A stretch of 17,240 bases of DNA from CAZNLL01 sp964573885 (GCA_964573885.1 CAZNLL010000084.1:1-17240); one strand, 5' to 3'. Shown: positions 6,551 through 13,400, counted from the first letter of the stretch. Notes: generated by a model from the letters alone, not told the origin. Translations and numbers: made by a program.

Positions 6551-8356
6551 ATGACCGAGGAAGTCGTCCCCAAGGTATTCCGCCAAACGGTCCAGAAATT
6601 CGGCGACCGGGTGGCCCTGCGAAAAAAGGAATTTGGGCTCTGGCAGGATATTTCCTGGAATGGCTATTACAGTCTGGCCAAATACGTGGGTTCCGCCCTT
6701 ATTTCCATGGGTTTGGAAAAGGGGGACTGCGCCTCTATTATTGGGGACAATTGCCCGGAGTGGGTGATTATTGACATGGGGATCCAGTGTGCCGGCGGTG
6801 TGGCCGTAGGGATCTATTCTACAAACGCCTGGCCTCAGGTGGAGTATGTGGTCGAGAATTCGGACTCCAAGTTCCTGTTTGTGGAAAACGAGGAGCAGCT
6901 CGACAAGTGGCTTAACTTCAGGGACAAGGTGCCCAGGCTAAAAAAGGTCATTGTCTGGGACCTGGAAGGCCTGCGCCATTTTGAAGACCCCATGGTCATG
7001 ACCTACGATGATATCCTGGAAAAGGGTCGTGAGGTGATGGAGCAGGACCCTGGCCTGATTGAAAAGCGCATGGATCAGATGACTCCGGAGGATATCTCCG
7101 TACTTATTTACACCTCCGGCACCACAGGCCCGCCCAAGGGGGCCATGCTGAGCCACGGAAACGTGACTTGGATGGCCCGGGCCGTGACCATGGATAATGC
7201 CGTGTACGACACGGATGAAGTCATGTCTTTTTTGCCCCTCTGCCATATCTTTGAGCGACTCTTCTCCGTCTTTGTGCATATCACCCACGGTTACACAGTC
7301 AACTTCATAGAAAACCTGGATACGGTCACCGACAATATGAGGGAGATCTCACCCACGGTAGGGTATGCGGTTCCGCGGATCTGGGAGAAGTATCTTTCCG
7401 CCGTATACATCAAAATGTCGGATGCCACCTGGTTCAAACGGCTGGTATTCGGGCTGGCCTATAAGATCGGGAAGAAACGGGCATCCCTGAAGATGGACTT
7501 CAAACCCGTCCCCTTTTATCTGGAAGTGCTTTATCAGCTCGCCCATGCGGCGGTGTTTCGAAAACTCAAGGAAAGGTTGGGGTTTGACCGCATGAGGGTG
7601 GCTTACTCGGGTGCGGCCCCTATTGCACCGGACGTGCTCCATTTTTTCCAATCCATAGGGGTGAATCTTATTGAAGGTTACGGCCAGACAGAGGATACAG
7701 GCGTCACCTGCGTCAGTAGGATCGGACGAGTGAAATTCGGGACGGTCGGGCCCCCTCTCAGGGATACGGAGGTGAAGATAGCGGAGGACGGAGAGATCCT
7801 GGTGAAATCACCCGGCGTATTCAAAGGCTACTACAAGAATCCCGAGTCTACTCAAGAGACCTTGAAGGAGGGGTGGCTGTATTCGGGCGACGTGGGAGAG
7901 CTGGATGAGGACGGCTACCTGCGGATCACTGACCGCAAAAAGGATATCATCGTAACAGCGGGGGGCAAGAACATCACGCCCCAATATATCGAAAACAAGC
8001 TCAAGGCCAGCCCTTACATAAATGATGCCGTGGTTATCGGGGACAAGAGAAAGTTTGTCTCCTCTCTCATCATGATTGACGAAGACAATGTGGTCAAATA
8101 CGCCCAGGACAATAAGGTGCAATTCTCCACTTACAAGGACCTGACTCAAAGCCCGGAGATCATTAATTTGATTCAACAGGAGGTCAATAAGGTGAATGAC
8201 ACCCTTTCCAGGGTGGAACAGGTCAAGAAATTTACCATTATCCCCAAGAAGCTATATGAGGAGGATGGGGAAGTCACCCCCACCATGAAGGTGAAACGCA
8301 AGAGCGTGAATGAGGCCTTTGGTGACTTGATCGAGGCTATGTACGGGCGTTCATAG
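6551..8356 (+). CDS. Long-chain acyl-CoA synthetase-like AMP-forming ligase
   Basis: This adenylate-forming enzyme activates a carboxylic acid to acyl-AMP and then acyl-CoA. It resembles the FadD15/COG1022 long-chain type. The 601 residues show the P-loop motif YTSGTTGPPKG (187-197), GYGQTE (about 376-381), the YSGDVGELDEDGYL hinge region and DRKKDIIVTAGGKN (about 440-465). A C-terminal VTPTMKVKRK contains the likely catalytic lysine. There is no signal peptide, so it is cytoplasmic or peripheral on the membrane. The ATG at 6551 has GGAG 6 bases upstream and lies one base after livF. The gene sits between livF and livK, which implies that the imported ligand is a carboxylic acid trapped as a CoA thioester. 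Chain length or aromaticity cannot be read from sequence. Confidence 0.9.
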   Translation: MTEEVVPKVFRQTVQKFGDRVALRKKEFGLWQDISWNGYYSLAKYVGSALISMGLEKGDCASIIGDNCPEWVIIDMGIQCAGGVAVGIYSTNAWPQVEYVVENSDSKFLFVENEEQLDKWLNFRDKVPRLKKVIVWDLEGLRHFEDPMVMTYDDILEKGREVMEQDPGLIEKRMDQMTPEDISVLIYTSGTTGPPKGAMLSHGNVTWMARAVTMDNAVYDTDEVMSFLPLCHIFERLFSVFVHITHGYTVNFIENLDTVTDNMREISPTVGYAVPRIWEKYLSAVYIKMSDATWFKRLVFGLAYKIGKKRASLKMDFKPVPFYLEVLYQLAHAAVFRKLKERLGFDRMRVAYSGAAPIAPDVLHFFQSIGVNLIEGYGQTEDTGVTCVSRIGRVKFGTVGPPLRDTEVKIAEDGEILVKSPGVFKGYYKNPESTQETLKEGWLYSGDVGELDEDGYLRITDRKKDIIVTAGGKNITPQYIENKLKASPYINDAVVIGDKRKFVSSLIMIDEDNVVKYAQDNKVQFSTYKDLTQSPEIINLIQQEVNKVNDTLSRVEQVKKFTIIPKKLYEEDGEVTPTMKVKRKSVNEAFGDLIEAMYGRS

Positions 8357-8442
8357 TCCGGCGGCCGGGCTGCGGGACGCCTGATCTGGTCCGGCGGGTG
8401 AAAGCGGCGGGATAGGCCGGGCAGAGAATCCAATCCATGAAA

Positions 8443-8448
8443 AGGAGG
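8443..8448 (+). promoter_or_regulatory. Consensus ribosome binding site for livK
   Basis: A perfect AGGAGG lies six bases before the ATG at 8455. It rules in that start over the in-frame ATG at 8437, which would lie upstream of the site. It is the strongest ribosome binding site in the operon, as expected for an abundant periplasmic binding protein. Confidence 0.8.
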
Positions 8449-8454
8449 AGAAAA

Positions 8455-9663
8455 ATGAAAAAGGGTTATTTGGTCTTTATGCTCGCAGGCGTTCTGGTCC
8501 TGTCTTTGGCGTTCATGGGTCCTGCCCAGGCCCAGAGAGGCGTGACCGATACAGAGATTCGCATCGGCCAGTGGGGCCCCCAGACCGGTCCTGCCGCCCT
8601 TTGGGGAGCGGTGGCCAGAGGAACGGGATGTTATTTCGAGATGTTGAACGCCGAAGGGGGTATCCACGGCCGTAAGATTACTTATTTCTTAAGAGACGAT
8701 GGCTACATGCCGCCGAGGACCAAGGCCATAGCCAAGGAATTGGTGGAGGACAAAGAGGTGTTCGGTTTTGCCTCAGGTGTGGGAACCGCCCCTGGAATGG
8801 CCGTTAAAAAGTATTTGCACAAAAACAAGGTGGCCTGGGTGGGCCCTGCCACAGGATCCAGCCACTGGGCCTTTCCCCCCACCGATTACCTTTTTGCCGT
8901 GTACCCTCTCTATATTGATGAAGCCGGGATCCTGGTCAACTATGCCGTCAAGCAGATGGGCAAAAAGCGGATCGCCTTTTTCTATCAAAACGACGATTAT
9001 GGGAAGGAAGGACTTGCCGGGGCCGAGTACGCCCTGGAAAAACTGGGAATGAAACTGGTGGCCTCCGTTTCAGTGGAACCCCTGGACACGGACCTTAGCT
9101 CCCACTGCATGAAATTGAAAAAGGCCAAGCCGGACTGTGTGATCATGTGGGTACTCCCCAAGCACGGGGCCATCATTCTCCAGACGGCCGCCAAAATGGG
9201 TTTTAAGCCCCAGTGGATGACCACCAGTACCCTGAGTGATACACCCATCATGTATAAGATCAGCAAGGGACTGTTTAAGGATGTGATCTTTACCTCCTTT
9301 GGCGAGGCTCCTGACTCCCAGTCCGCCCTCATGAAGAAATACAGAGAGGCCCATAAGAAATTTGCCCCCAAAGACCGTTGGGGCATATTCTTCTACGCCG
9401 GGTTCATCTTTGCAGAGCCCATGGTGGAGGGCCTCAAGAGGGCGGGCCGGGATCTCACCATAGAGAATTTCGTAAAGGCCATGGAGAGTATCAAGGGCTA
9501 CAAGGGTATAGGTCCGGAAATCAATTACGGCCCCGGTCAAAGGCAGGGCACGCGCTCGGTCTTTTTGGCCAAATGCGGCGACAAGGGCAAGTTCATAACC
9601 ATCTCGGAATGGATGACCTCGACGGTTGATCTTAAAGACGTCTTGAAAAGATTGGGCAGGTAG
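8455..9663 (+). CDS. livK: Periplasmic substrate-binding protein of the LIV-type importer (LivK family)
   Basis: This is the periplasmic receptor for the LivMHGF importer. The 402 residues begin with a classical signal peptide: KK, a hydrophobic core and a predicted cut after AQA near residue 26. There is no lipobox. The mature protein opens with VTDTEIRIGQWGPQTGPAA and continues with the type 1 periplasmic-binding fold (Peripla_BP_6). Recognisable parts are GRKITYFLRDDGY, a SGVGTAPGMAVKKYL segment near the ligand cleft, and FFYQNDDYGKEG. The ligand pocket residues cannot be assigned confidently. Similar receptors bind leucine, amides, urea or aromatic acids, and the adjacent acyl-CoA ligase favours a carboxylic acid. 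The start at 8455 is fixed by the AGGAGG above. A strong hairpin follows the stop. Confidence 0.92.
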   Translation: MKKGYLVFMLAGVLVLSLAFMGPAQAQRGVTDTEIRIGQWGPQTGPAALWGAVARGTGCYFEMLNAEGGIHGRKITYFLRDDGYMPPRTKAIAKELVEDKEVFGFASGVGTAPGMAVKKYLHKNKVAWVGPATGSSHWAFPPTDYLFAVYPLYIDEAGILVNYAVKQMGKKRIAFFYQNDDYGKEGLAGAEYALEKLGMKLVASVSVEPLDTDLSSHCMKLKKAKPDCVIMWVLPKHGAIILQTAAKMGFKPQWMTTSTLSDTPIMYKISKGLFKDVIFTSFGEAPDSQSALMKKYREAHKKFAPKDRWGIFFYAGFIFAEPMVEGLKRAGRDLTIENFVKAMESIKGYKGIGPEINYGPGQRQGTRSVFLAKCGDKGKFITISEWMTSTVDLKDVLKRLGR

Positions 9664-9690
9664 GTAACGCAGATTCAAGCCGTCTAGGTC

Positions 9691-9723
9691 CGGGGGGCTG
9701 GAGTATAAAGCTCCGGCCCCCTG
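9691..9723 (+). terminator. Strong GC-rich hairpin after livK
   Basis: GGGGGCTGGAG (9693-9703) pairs with CTCCGGCCCCC (9711-9721) with a single T-G wobble. Further wobble and C-G pairs extend it to about 14 pairs around an ATAAA loop. No T run follows, so it may act as a weak or Rho-assisted terminator, or as a 3' stabiliser of the transport mRNA. Confidence 0.55.
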
Positions 9724-9746
9724 CCCGTGTTGCTATCCGGGTATTA

Positions 9747-9764
9747 CGGCCCGGCTTTGGGCCG
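9747..9764 (+). other. Second GC-rich hairpin between livK and the lipoprotein gene
   Basis: CGGCCC (9747-9752) and GGGCCG (9759-9764) can pair around a six-base loop. A competing stem CCGGG (9737-9741) with CCCGG (9750-9754) shares the left arm. It lies between the livK hairpin and the ribosome binding site of the next gene. Its function is unknown. Confidence 0.4.
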
Positions 9765-9799
9765 GACGGCTATTCATTATTTCTAAGGGGGTATATACG

Positions 9800-10372
9800 A
9801 TGAAAGTCCTGAGAAAAGAATTGTCTAAAATGACCTGCCTGAAGGCGGTTTTGATTTTCCTCTCCCTCGGCCTGGTCTTTGCCGGCTGTGCAGGGGCACC
9901 GAAGCCCTTTGATCCTGATGTCAAGGGTGCCCAGATGATTGTGGGGCCTGATCACATCAGCCTTGGAGTCGCCACCCTGACCAAGACCCCCTTGGTCTTC
10001 AAGGGCAAAGGCTTTGAACCCGAGGACTCTGTTTTCATCACCTTGCTCAATGTCCCCAAGGGGAATAAGACGGTTCATGTGCCCATAGCGGATGCCGAGG
10101 TGGATAAAAAGGGCTGTTTCACCGCCAAGGTGAGCACCCTGGTCAAGGTGACCCAGTTCCTGAACGCCAAGCTGGGCTCAAACAAAAAGATGGAAAATAT
10201 TATCATCGTCACCCAGCCGCCCATCCCTCCAGGGACCTATACGGCCAGGGCCGTGAGCATGATGTCGGACAAATTCGCCGTGTGCAAACTGTTGGTCCAG
10301 TCTCCGTCGCCTTTGGAGAAATTCAAAGACGACCTGGGGGAGGCCATGGGAAAGATCGTCATAAAGAGGTAG
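9800..10372 (+). CDS. Putative lipoprotein of unknown function
   Basis: I do not recognise a named family for this 190-residue protein. Residues 12-30 form a type II signal peptide ending in the lipobox VFAGC, so Cys30 should be lipidated after cleavage. The mature part is rich in beta-strand patterns, for example VFKGKGFEPEDSVFITL (66-82), then VDKKGCFTAKV (101-111) and PPIPPGTYTARAV (140-152). These recall an IPT/TIG or other Ig-like sandwich in which an effect such as GTYTARA closes the fold, but this is only a resemblance. Two cysteines (106 and 162) could form a disulfide. The C-terminus is amphipathic and charged. AAGGGGG eight bases before the ATG at 9800 supports the start. It is co-directional with livK across two hairpins and may be an accessory of the importer. 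Confidence 0.75.
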   Translation: MKVLRKELSKMTCLKAVLIFLSLGLVFAGCAGAPKPFDPDVKGAQMIVGPDHISLGVATLTKTPLVFKGKGFEPEDSVFITLLNVPKGNKTVHVPIADAEVDKKGCFTAKVSTLVKVTQFLNAKLGSNKKMENIIIVTQPPIPPGTYTARAVSMMSDKFAVCKLLVQSPSPLEKFKDDLGEAMGKIVIKR

Positions 10373-10386
10373 AGGCCGTGAATGGA

Positions 10387-10413
10387 AGGGCTCCTCAATT
10401 CTTGAGGGGCCCT
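10387..10413 (+). terminator. Bidirectional hairpin between convergent genes
   Basis: AGGGCTCCTCAA (10387-10398) pairs with TTGAGGGGCCCT (10402-10413) around a TTC loop, twelve pairs with one wobble. It lies between the lipoprotein gene (plus) and the GAF-ANTAR gene (minus), so it can serve both directions. T runs on either side are poor. Confidence 0.6.
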
Positions 10414-10432
10414 CTGAATTTGATCTTGGCTC

Positions 10433-11143
10433 TTAGATGGCCTCCGAAAGGAGTACGGCCTCAGCCACCTGCCTTATGGATTTTCGGGAATCCATGCTCC
10501 GCTTCTGCAGCCACCGGTGGGCCTCGTCACCCCTCATATCACGTCTACGCATGAGGACCTCCTTGGCCCTTTCCACGAGCTTCCTGGTTTCCAGCTCTTC
10601 CTGAATGACCTGGGTCTTGACCATTAACTCGGTGTTGAGTATGGCCACAGCGGCCTGGTTTGCCACGGCCGTAACCAAGTTGACTTCGGTCTCAGAGAAG
10701 TCATGGGGCTCGGCCGTAAAGCAGTTGAGGACCCCGATGACTTTCCCGTCTCCCACCTGAAGGGGGACCCCGAGCATGGAAACAAGGCCCAGCTTTTTGG
10801 CCATTTCCTTTTCTTTAAAGCGGGGCTCCTTGAGCACATCCTTGATGACCAGGGGCTGGTTATGGGTGGCCACAAAACCGACAACGCCCTCCTCCATGGT
10901 CAGGGAGCGGTCTTTGACATAGTCGGGATCAATGGCCTGGGTGGCCTTGAGGCGAATGGTGACGGGCTGTTCATTTTCCTCGATGAGCCACAGAGAACAG
11001 ATTTCCACCCCTGTGACCCTGGCCGTGACCATGACGATGAGCTTGAGGATGTCCTCCAGGTAGAGCTCGGAAGTAATGGCCCTGCTGATGTCCATGAGGC
11101 CTTTAATATACCTGTCGTATGTCTTGGCCGTTATCTTTTGCAT
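10433..11143 (-). CDS. GAF-ANTAR domain transcription antitermination regulator
   Basis: The predicted protein has 236 residues. A GAF small-molecule-sensing domain spans about residues 15-170, including ARVTGVEICSLWLIEE, the GVVGFVATHNQPLVIKDV core and MLGVPLQVGDGKVIGVLNCF. A helical linker leads to a C-terminal ANTAR domain (about 184-232) with ERAKEVLMRR, DEAHRWLQKRSMDS and RQVAEAVLLSEAI. ANTAR domains bind paired hexaloop RNA hairpins and prevent termination, as in AmiR, NasR and EutV. There is no receiver domain, so the signal should be a GAF ligand or partner rather than phosphorylation. I start at the ATG at 11143, which has GGAG nine bases upstream. An upstream in-frame ATG at 11176 has no ribosome binding site. 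The RNA target was not found in the window. Confidence 0.85.
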   Translation of the reverse strand: MQKITAKTYDRYIKGLMDISRAITSELYLEDILKLIVMVTARVTGVEICSLWLIEENEQPVTIRLKATQAIDPDYVKDRSLTMEEGVVGFVATHNQPLVIKDVLKEPRFKEKEMAKKLGLVSMLGVPLQVGDGKVIGVLNCFTAEPHDFSETEVNLVTAVANQAAVAILNTELMVKTQVIQEELETRKLVERAKEVLMRRRDMRGDEAHRWLQKRSMDSRKSIRQVAEAVLLSEAI

Positions 11144-11202
11144 GCCGCGCTTCTCCGGGGCGGTTGAGGCCCTCATCAAAATAATACTTTAGTCTATAAT
11201 AG

Positions 11203-11226
11203 AAAAACGGGGTTTTCAATACCCCG
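11203..11226 (-). terminator. Rho-independent terminator after mpl
   Basis: On the minus strand CGGGGT (11226-11221) pairs with ACCCCG (11213-11208) around the seven-base loop ATTGAAA, followed directly by TTTTT (11207-11203). It lies about 55 bases after the mpl stop and about 60 bases before the ANTAR gene start, so it should end mpl transcripts or attenuate read-through into the regulator. Confidence 0.7.
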
Positions 11227-11280
11227 GTCTGGATCAAGACGTTGACGGGCCCGGGCGAACTTGATCTTGCTTTAAGGAAC

Positions 11281-12756
11281 TCATGATGTCCGGAAATCCA
11301 GGCCTTTAAAAAGCCTGCGGGGCAGGTTGTCGAACCCCCCGTTGGACATAAAGAGGACCACGTCTCCGGGCCGGACCTGTGCCATGACCCCTCCCAGGAG
11401 TTGATCCGTGTCAGGATAGTACAGGGCCTTAATTCCCCTTTCTCCAAGCCCACGGACCAGACCTTGGGAAGAGAACCTTTCCGCGGGAGGGATTTTCTCC
11501 ATCAACGGCGGTTCGGGAATGATGGCCAAGTCTGCATGATCAAAAGAAGCGGCGTAAGCGGACTGAAACACCCCCCTTCTGCTTGAATTGGACCGGGGCT
11601 CAAATACGGCCACAAGCCGGCGCTCCCCGTATTTTTCCTTGACGGCCCTTAGGGTTTCCCGGACGGCGGTGGGGTGGTGGGCAAAGTCATCCAAGATCAG
11701 TATCCCGTTGCTCTCTCCTACGATCTCCTGCCGCCGTTTCACGCCCTGAAACCTGCCGAGGGCCTCCGCCACCTTTGAATCGGGGATGCCCAGAAAATCG
11801 GCCAGAGCCAGGGAGGCCAGAAGATTGGATATGTTATGGCGGCCGTAAAGGCGGGTGGTGAGGGTTAGGTGTTCCTTGCCTTCCTTATAGACCTTGAGGC
11901 GGGTAAGACCTGCTTCCGCAGAGATATTGGCGGCCCTCCAATGGGCCTCCGGGGAGAGGCCATAGGTAACCACCCGGGATTTGGCGGCGGTGATCTCACC
12001 CAAAACCTTTTCATCATCCCCATTCCCAATAATAAGGCCGTCGCGGGGGGTGATATCAACCAGCCTTCTGAATGACCCAATCACGTGATCTAAATCACGG
12101 TAAATATCGGCGTGATCAAATTCTATACTGGTGATAATGGTGATCCATGGGTTGTAATGGAGAAACTTGGGCCGTTTATCAAAAAAGGCAGTGTCATACT
12201 CATCCCCTTCTATGATAAAGAAAGGACTTTGACCCCGCTTGAAGCCGCATTGAAAATCCAGGGGAAGCCCCCCGATCATAAAACCCGGATCTTGACCTCC
12301 CTTTTCCAAAATCCATGCGGCCAAGGAGGCGGTGGTCGTCTTTCCATGGGTTCCACTCACTACGATGGACCGTTTATCCCTAAGGGCGAAGTGTCTGAGG
12401 GCCTGGGGAAAGGAAAGATAGGGCAGGGCGAGGCGGGCCAATTCGAGGGCTTCCGGGTTGTCCCTTGTGATCACATTGCCTACAATGACCAGGTCAGGCC
12501 TGGGAAAGAGGTTGCCCGGTTCGTATCCTTCCATGACCGGTATGGACAAGGCCTGGAGGAACTCACTCATGGGCGGGTACATCTTCTGGTCTGAACCGGT
12601 TATCTGGTAACCCTTATCCTTGAGGAGGCCGGCCAGAGAGGCCATCCCTGTGCCGCAGATCCCCATGAGATGGATGTGGTGACATTTTTCGGGGACCCGG
12701 TTCAGGGCGGCGGAAAGAGCCGGTGTTTTTGGCGCAGCTTGTTCCGGAGCGGTCAT
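11281..12756 (-). CDS. mpl: UDP-N-acetylmuramate:L-alanyl-gamma-D-glutamyl-meso-diaminopimelate ligase
   Basis: Mpl joins the recycled murein tripeptide to UDP-MurNAc in the cytoplasm, returning cell-wall peptides to peptidoglycan synthesis. The 491 residues have the Mur ligase layout: an N-terminal Rossmann part with HIHLMGICGTGMASLAG (about 27-43), the ATP loop GTHGKTT (135-141), the Mpl-type EGDEYDTAFFDKRPKFLHYNP (183-203), and the central SIEFDHADIY. A C-terminal domain holds DDFAHHP (356-362) and FEPRSNSSRRGVFQ. These separate it from MurC, whose corresponding central sequence differs. The family is usually about 450-460 residues, and the extra length is a poorly conserved N-terminal 20 residues. 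The ATG at 12756 has GGGAG about 8 bases upstream. A repeat element lies just before the gene, and no clear promoter is visible. Confidence 0.92.
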   Translation of the reverse strand: MTAPEQAAPKTPALSAALNRVPEKCHHIHLMGICGTGMASLAGLLKDKGYQITGSDQKMYPPMSEFLQALSIPVMEGYEPGNLFPRPDLVIVGNVITRDNPEALELARLALPYLSFPQALRHFALRDKRSIVVSGTHGKTTTASLAAWILEKGGQDPGFMIGGLPLDFQCGFKRGQSPFFIIEGDEYDTAFFDKRPKFLHYNPWITIITSIEFDHADIYRDLDHVIGSFRRLVDITPRDGLIIGNGDDEKVLGEITAAKSRVVTYGLSPEAHWRAANISAEAGLTRLKVYKEGKEHLTLTTRLYGRHNISNLLASLALADFLGIPDSKVAEALGRFQGVKRRQEIVGESNGILILDDFAHHPTAVRETLRAVKEKYGERRLVAVFEPRSNSSRRGVFQSAYAASFDHADLAIIPEPPLMEKIPPAERFSSQGLVRGLGERGIKALYYPDTDQLLGGVMAQVRPGDVVLFMSNGGFDNLPRRLFKGLDFRTS

Positions 12757-12784
12757 AAGTGGTTCTCCCAGGGGATGGTCCTAA

Positions 12785-12959
12785 ATCCACCATCAAAATT
12801 CTCGACAAACAATGGTAATAAATGATTTTGGCCAATGCCTGGGCACCAGCAAGATGTTAGATGCAAGGCGCTGAGGAGCGCCGACTGAGGCGTATAAACA
12901 ATACGCCGCAAGGAGAAGCGACCGAAGGCAACACAGCAGATGACATCTTGATGGTGGAT
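12785..12959. repeat. Palindromic intergenic repeat element with 12-bp terminal inverted repeats
   Basis: ATCCACCATCAA (12785-12796) is repeated perfectly inverted as TTGATGGTGGAT (12948-12959). Inside lies a second, imperfect inverted pair: CACCAGCAAGATGT near 12844 and ACATCTTGATGGTG ending near 12957, with one mismatch. Between these are two perfect hairpins: GGCGCT/AGCGCC with a GAGG loop (12867-12882), and GGCGTAT/ATACGCC with an AAACA loop (12889-12907). GGGATGGT occurs just outside both ends (12772-12779 and 12962-12969), which could be a target-site duplication but overlaps in sequence with the repeat's own GATGGT. There is no open frame of note, so any mobility would depend on an enzyme elsewhere. 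Only one copy is in the window, so its repetitive nature is inferred. Confidence 0.7.
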
Positions 12960-12978
12960 CAGGGATGGTAAAAATGGG

Positions 12979-13007
12979 TTGCTATACATGGATTTCTTTT
13001 ATATATT
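12979..13007 (+). promoter_or_regulatory. Candidate sigma70 promoter for rpmB
   Basis: TTGCTA (12979-12984) and TATATT (13002-13007) are separated by exactly 17 bases. The -35 matches four of six consensus positions and the -10 five of six. Transcription would start near 13014, leaving an approximately 180-base leader before rpmB. Confidence 0.5.
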
Positions 13008-13013
13008 ATAAGA

Positions 13014-13074
13014 TTATCACTTATCAATTCCTTTGATAAGGCGGTGTCGGACTCTCAAACACCGTTTTTATCAA
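13014..13074 (+). promoter_or_regulatory. rpmB leader with repeated TTATCAA/TTGATAA boxes and a terminator-like hairpin
   Basis: TTATCAC (13014-13020), TTATCAA (13021-13027), inverted TTGATAA (13033-13039) and TTATCAA (13068-13074) cluster directly after the candidate promoter. CGGTGT (13042-13047) pairs with ACACCG (13059-13064), followed by TTTTT (13065-13069), an intrinsic-terminator shape with a six-pair stem. The TTGATAA box can pair either with the copy before it or with the copy after the T run, giving two exclusive folds. The boxes could equally be protein operators on DNA. Confidence 0.5.
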
Positions 13075-13193
13075 GCATCTAAATACATGCAAAATATAAA
13101 GTTTTAGAAAAATCCTTCTTTTATGACAAAAATAGGCTCGCGCTCGTCCCGGGGGGCCGAGGACAAAGTAATGAGCCAAAGGAGACCTTGGAA

Positions 13194-13382
13194 ATGGCAA
13201 AAGTATGTGAAATCTGCGGTAAGAGACCTACAGTGGGATTCAATGTCAGCCATGCCCATAACAAGACCAAGACCCGATGGTACCCGAACCTTCAGAGAGT
13301 GAGGTGTGTCCAGAACGGGCAAACGAAAAGGTTGCGGGTCTGTACAACCTGTATTAAGTCCGGCCGGGTCGTCAAGCCCTAA
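13194..13382 (+). CDS. rpmB: Large ribosomal subunit protein bL28
   Basis: This 62-residue basic protein of the 50S subunit shows the bL28 core: MAKVCEICGKRP at the start, then GFNVSHAHNKTKTRWYPNLQ and a C-terminal CTTCIKSGRVVKP. Two CxxC pairs (Cys5/Cys8 and Cys50/Cys53) mark the zinc-binding C+ form of L28. The ATG at 13194 has AGGAG (13180-13184) nine bases upstream. An in-frame TTG at 13188 would put the site too close. rpmB stands alone here, without the rpmG often found nearby, and converges on relA/spoT with only 18 bases between the stops and no terminator visible in that gap. Confidence 0.96.
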   Translation: MAKVCEICGKRPTVGFNVSHAHNKTKTRWYPNLQRVRCVQNGQTKRLRVCTTCIKSGRVVKP

Positions 13383-13400
13383 CGCCCCTGAGGGATCTTG

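Noticed and set aside
8437..8454. Earlier ATG at 8437 as the livK start
   Set aside because: The perfect AGGAGG lies downstream of this ATG and serves the ATG at 8455, which also gives a cleaner signal peptide.
9747..9764. Minus-strand hexaloop AAAGCC in the livK-lipoprotein gap as an ANTAR target
   Set aside because: The loop fits A1/G4, but it lies on the antisense strand with no gene downstream to control, and no partner hexaloop accompanies it.
11208..11226. Hairpin after mpl as an ANTAR hexaloop (A at loop position 1, G at position 4)
   Set aside because: The loop ATTGAAA has seven bases once the T-A closing pair is counted, and no second hexaloop lies beside it. The required paired motif is absent.
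12867..12907. Regular hairpins read as a small CRISPR array
   Set aside because: There is only one unit, with two different stems and no direct repeats with spacers. No cas genes are nearby.
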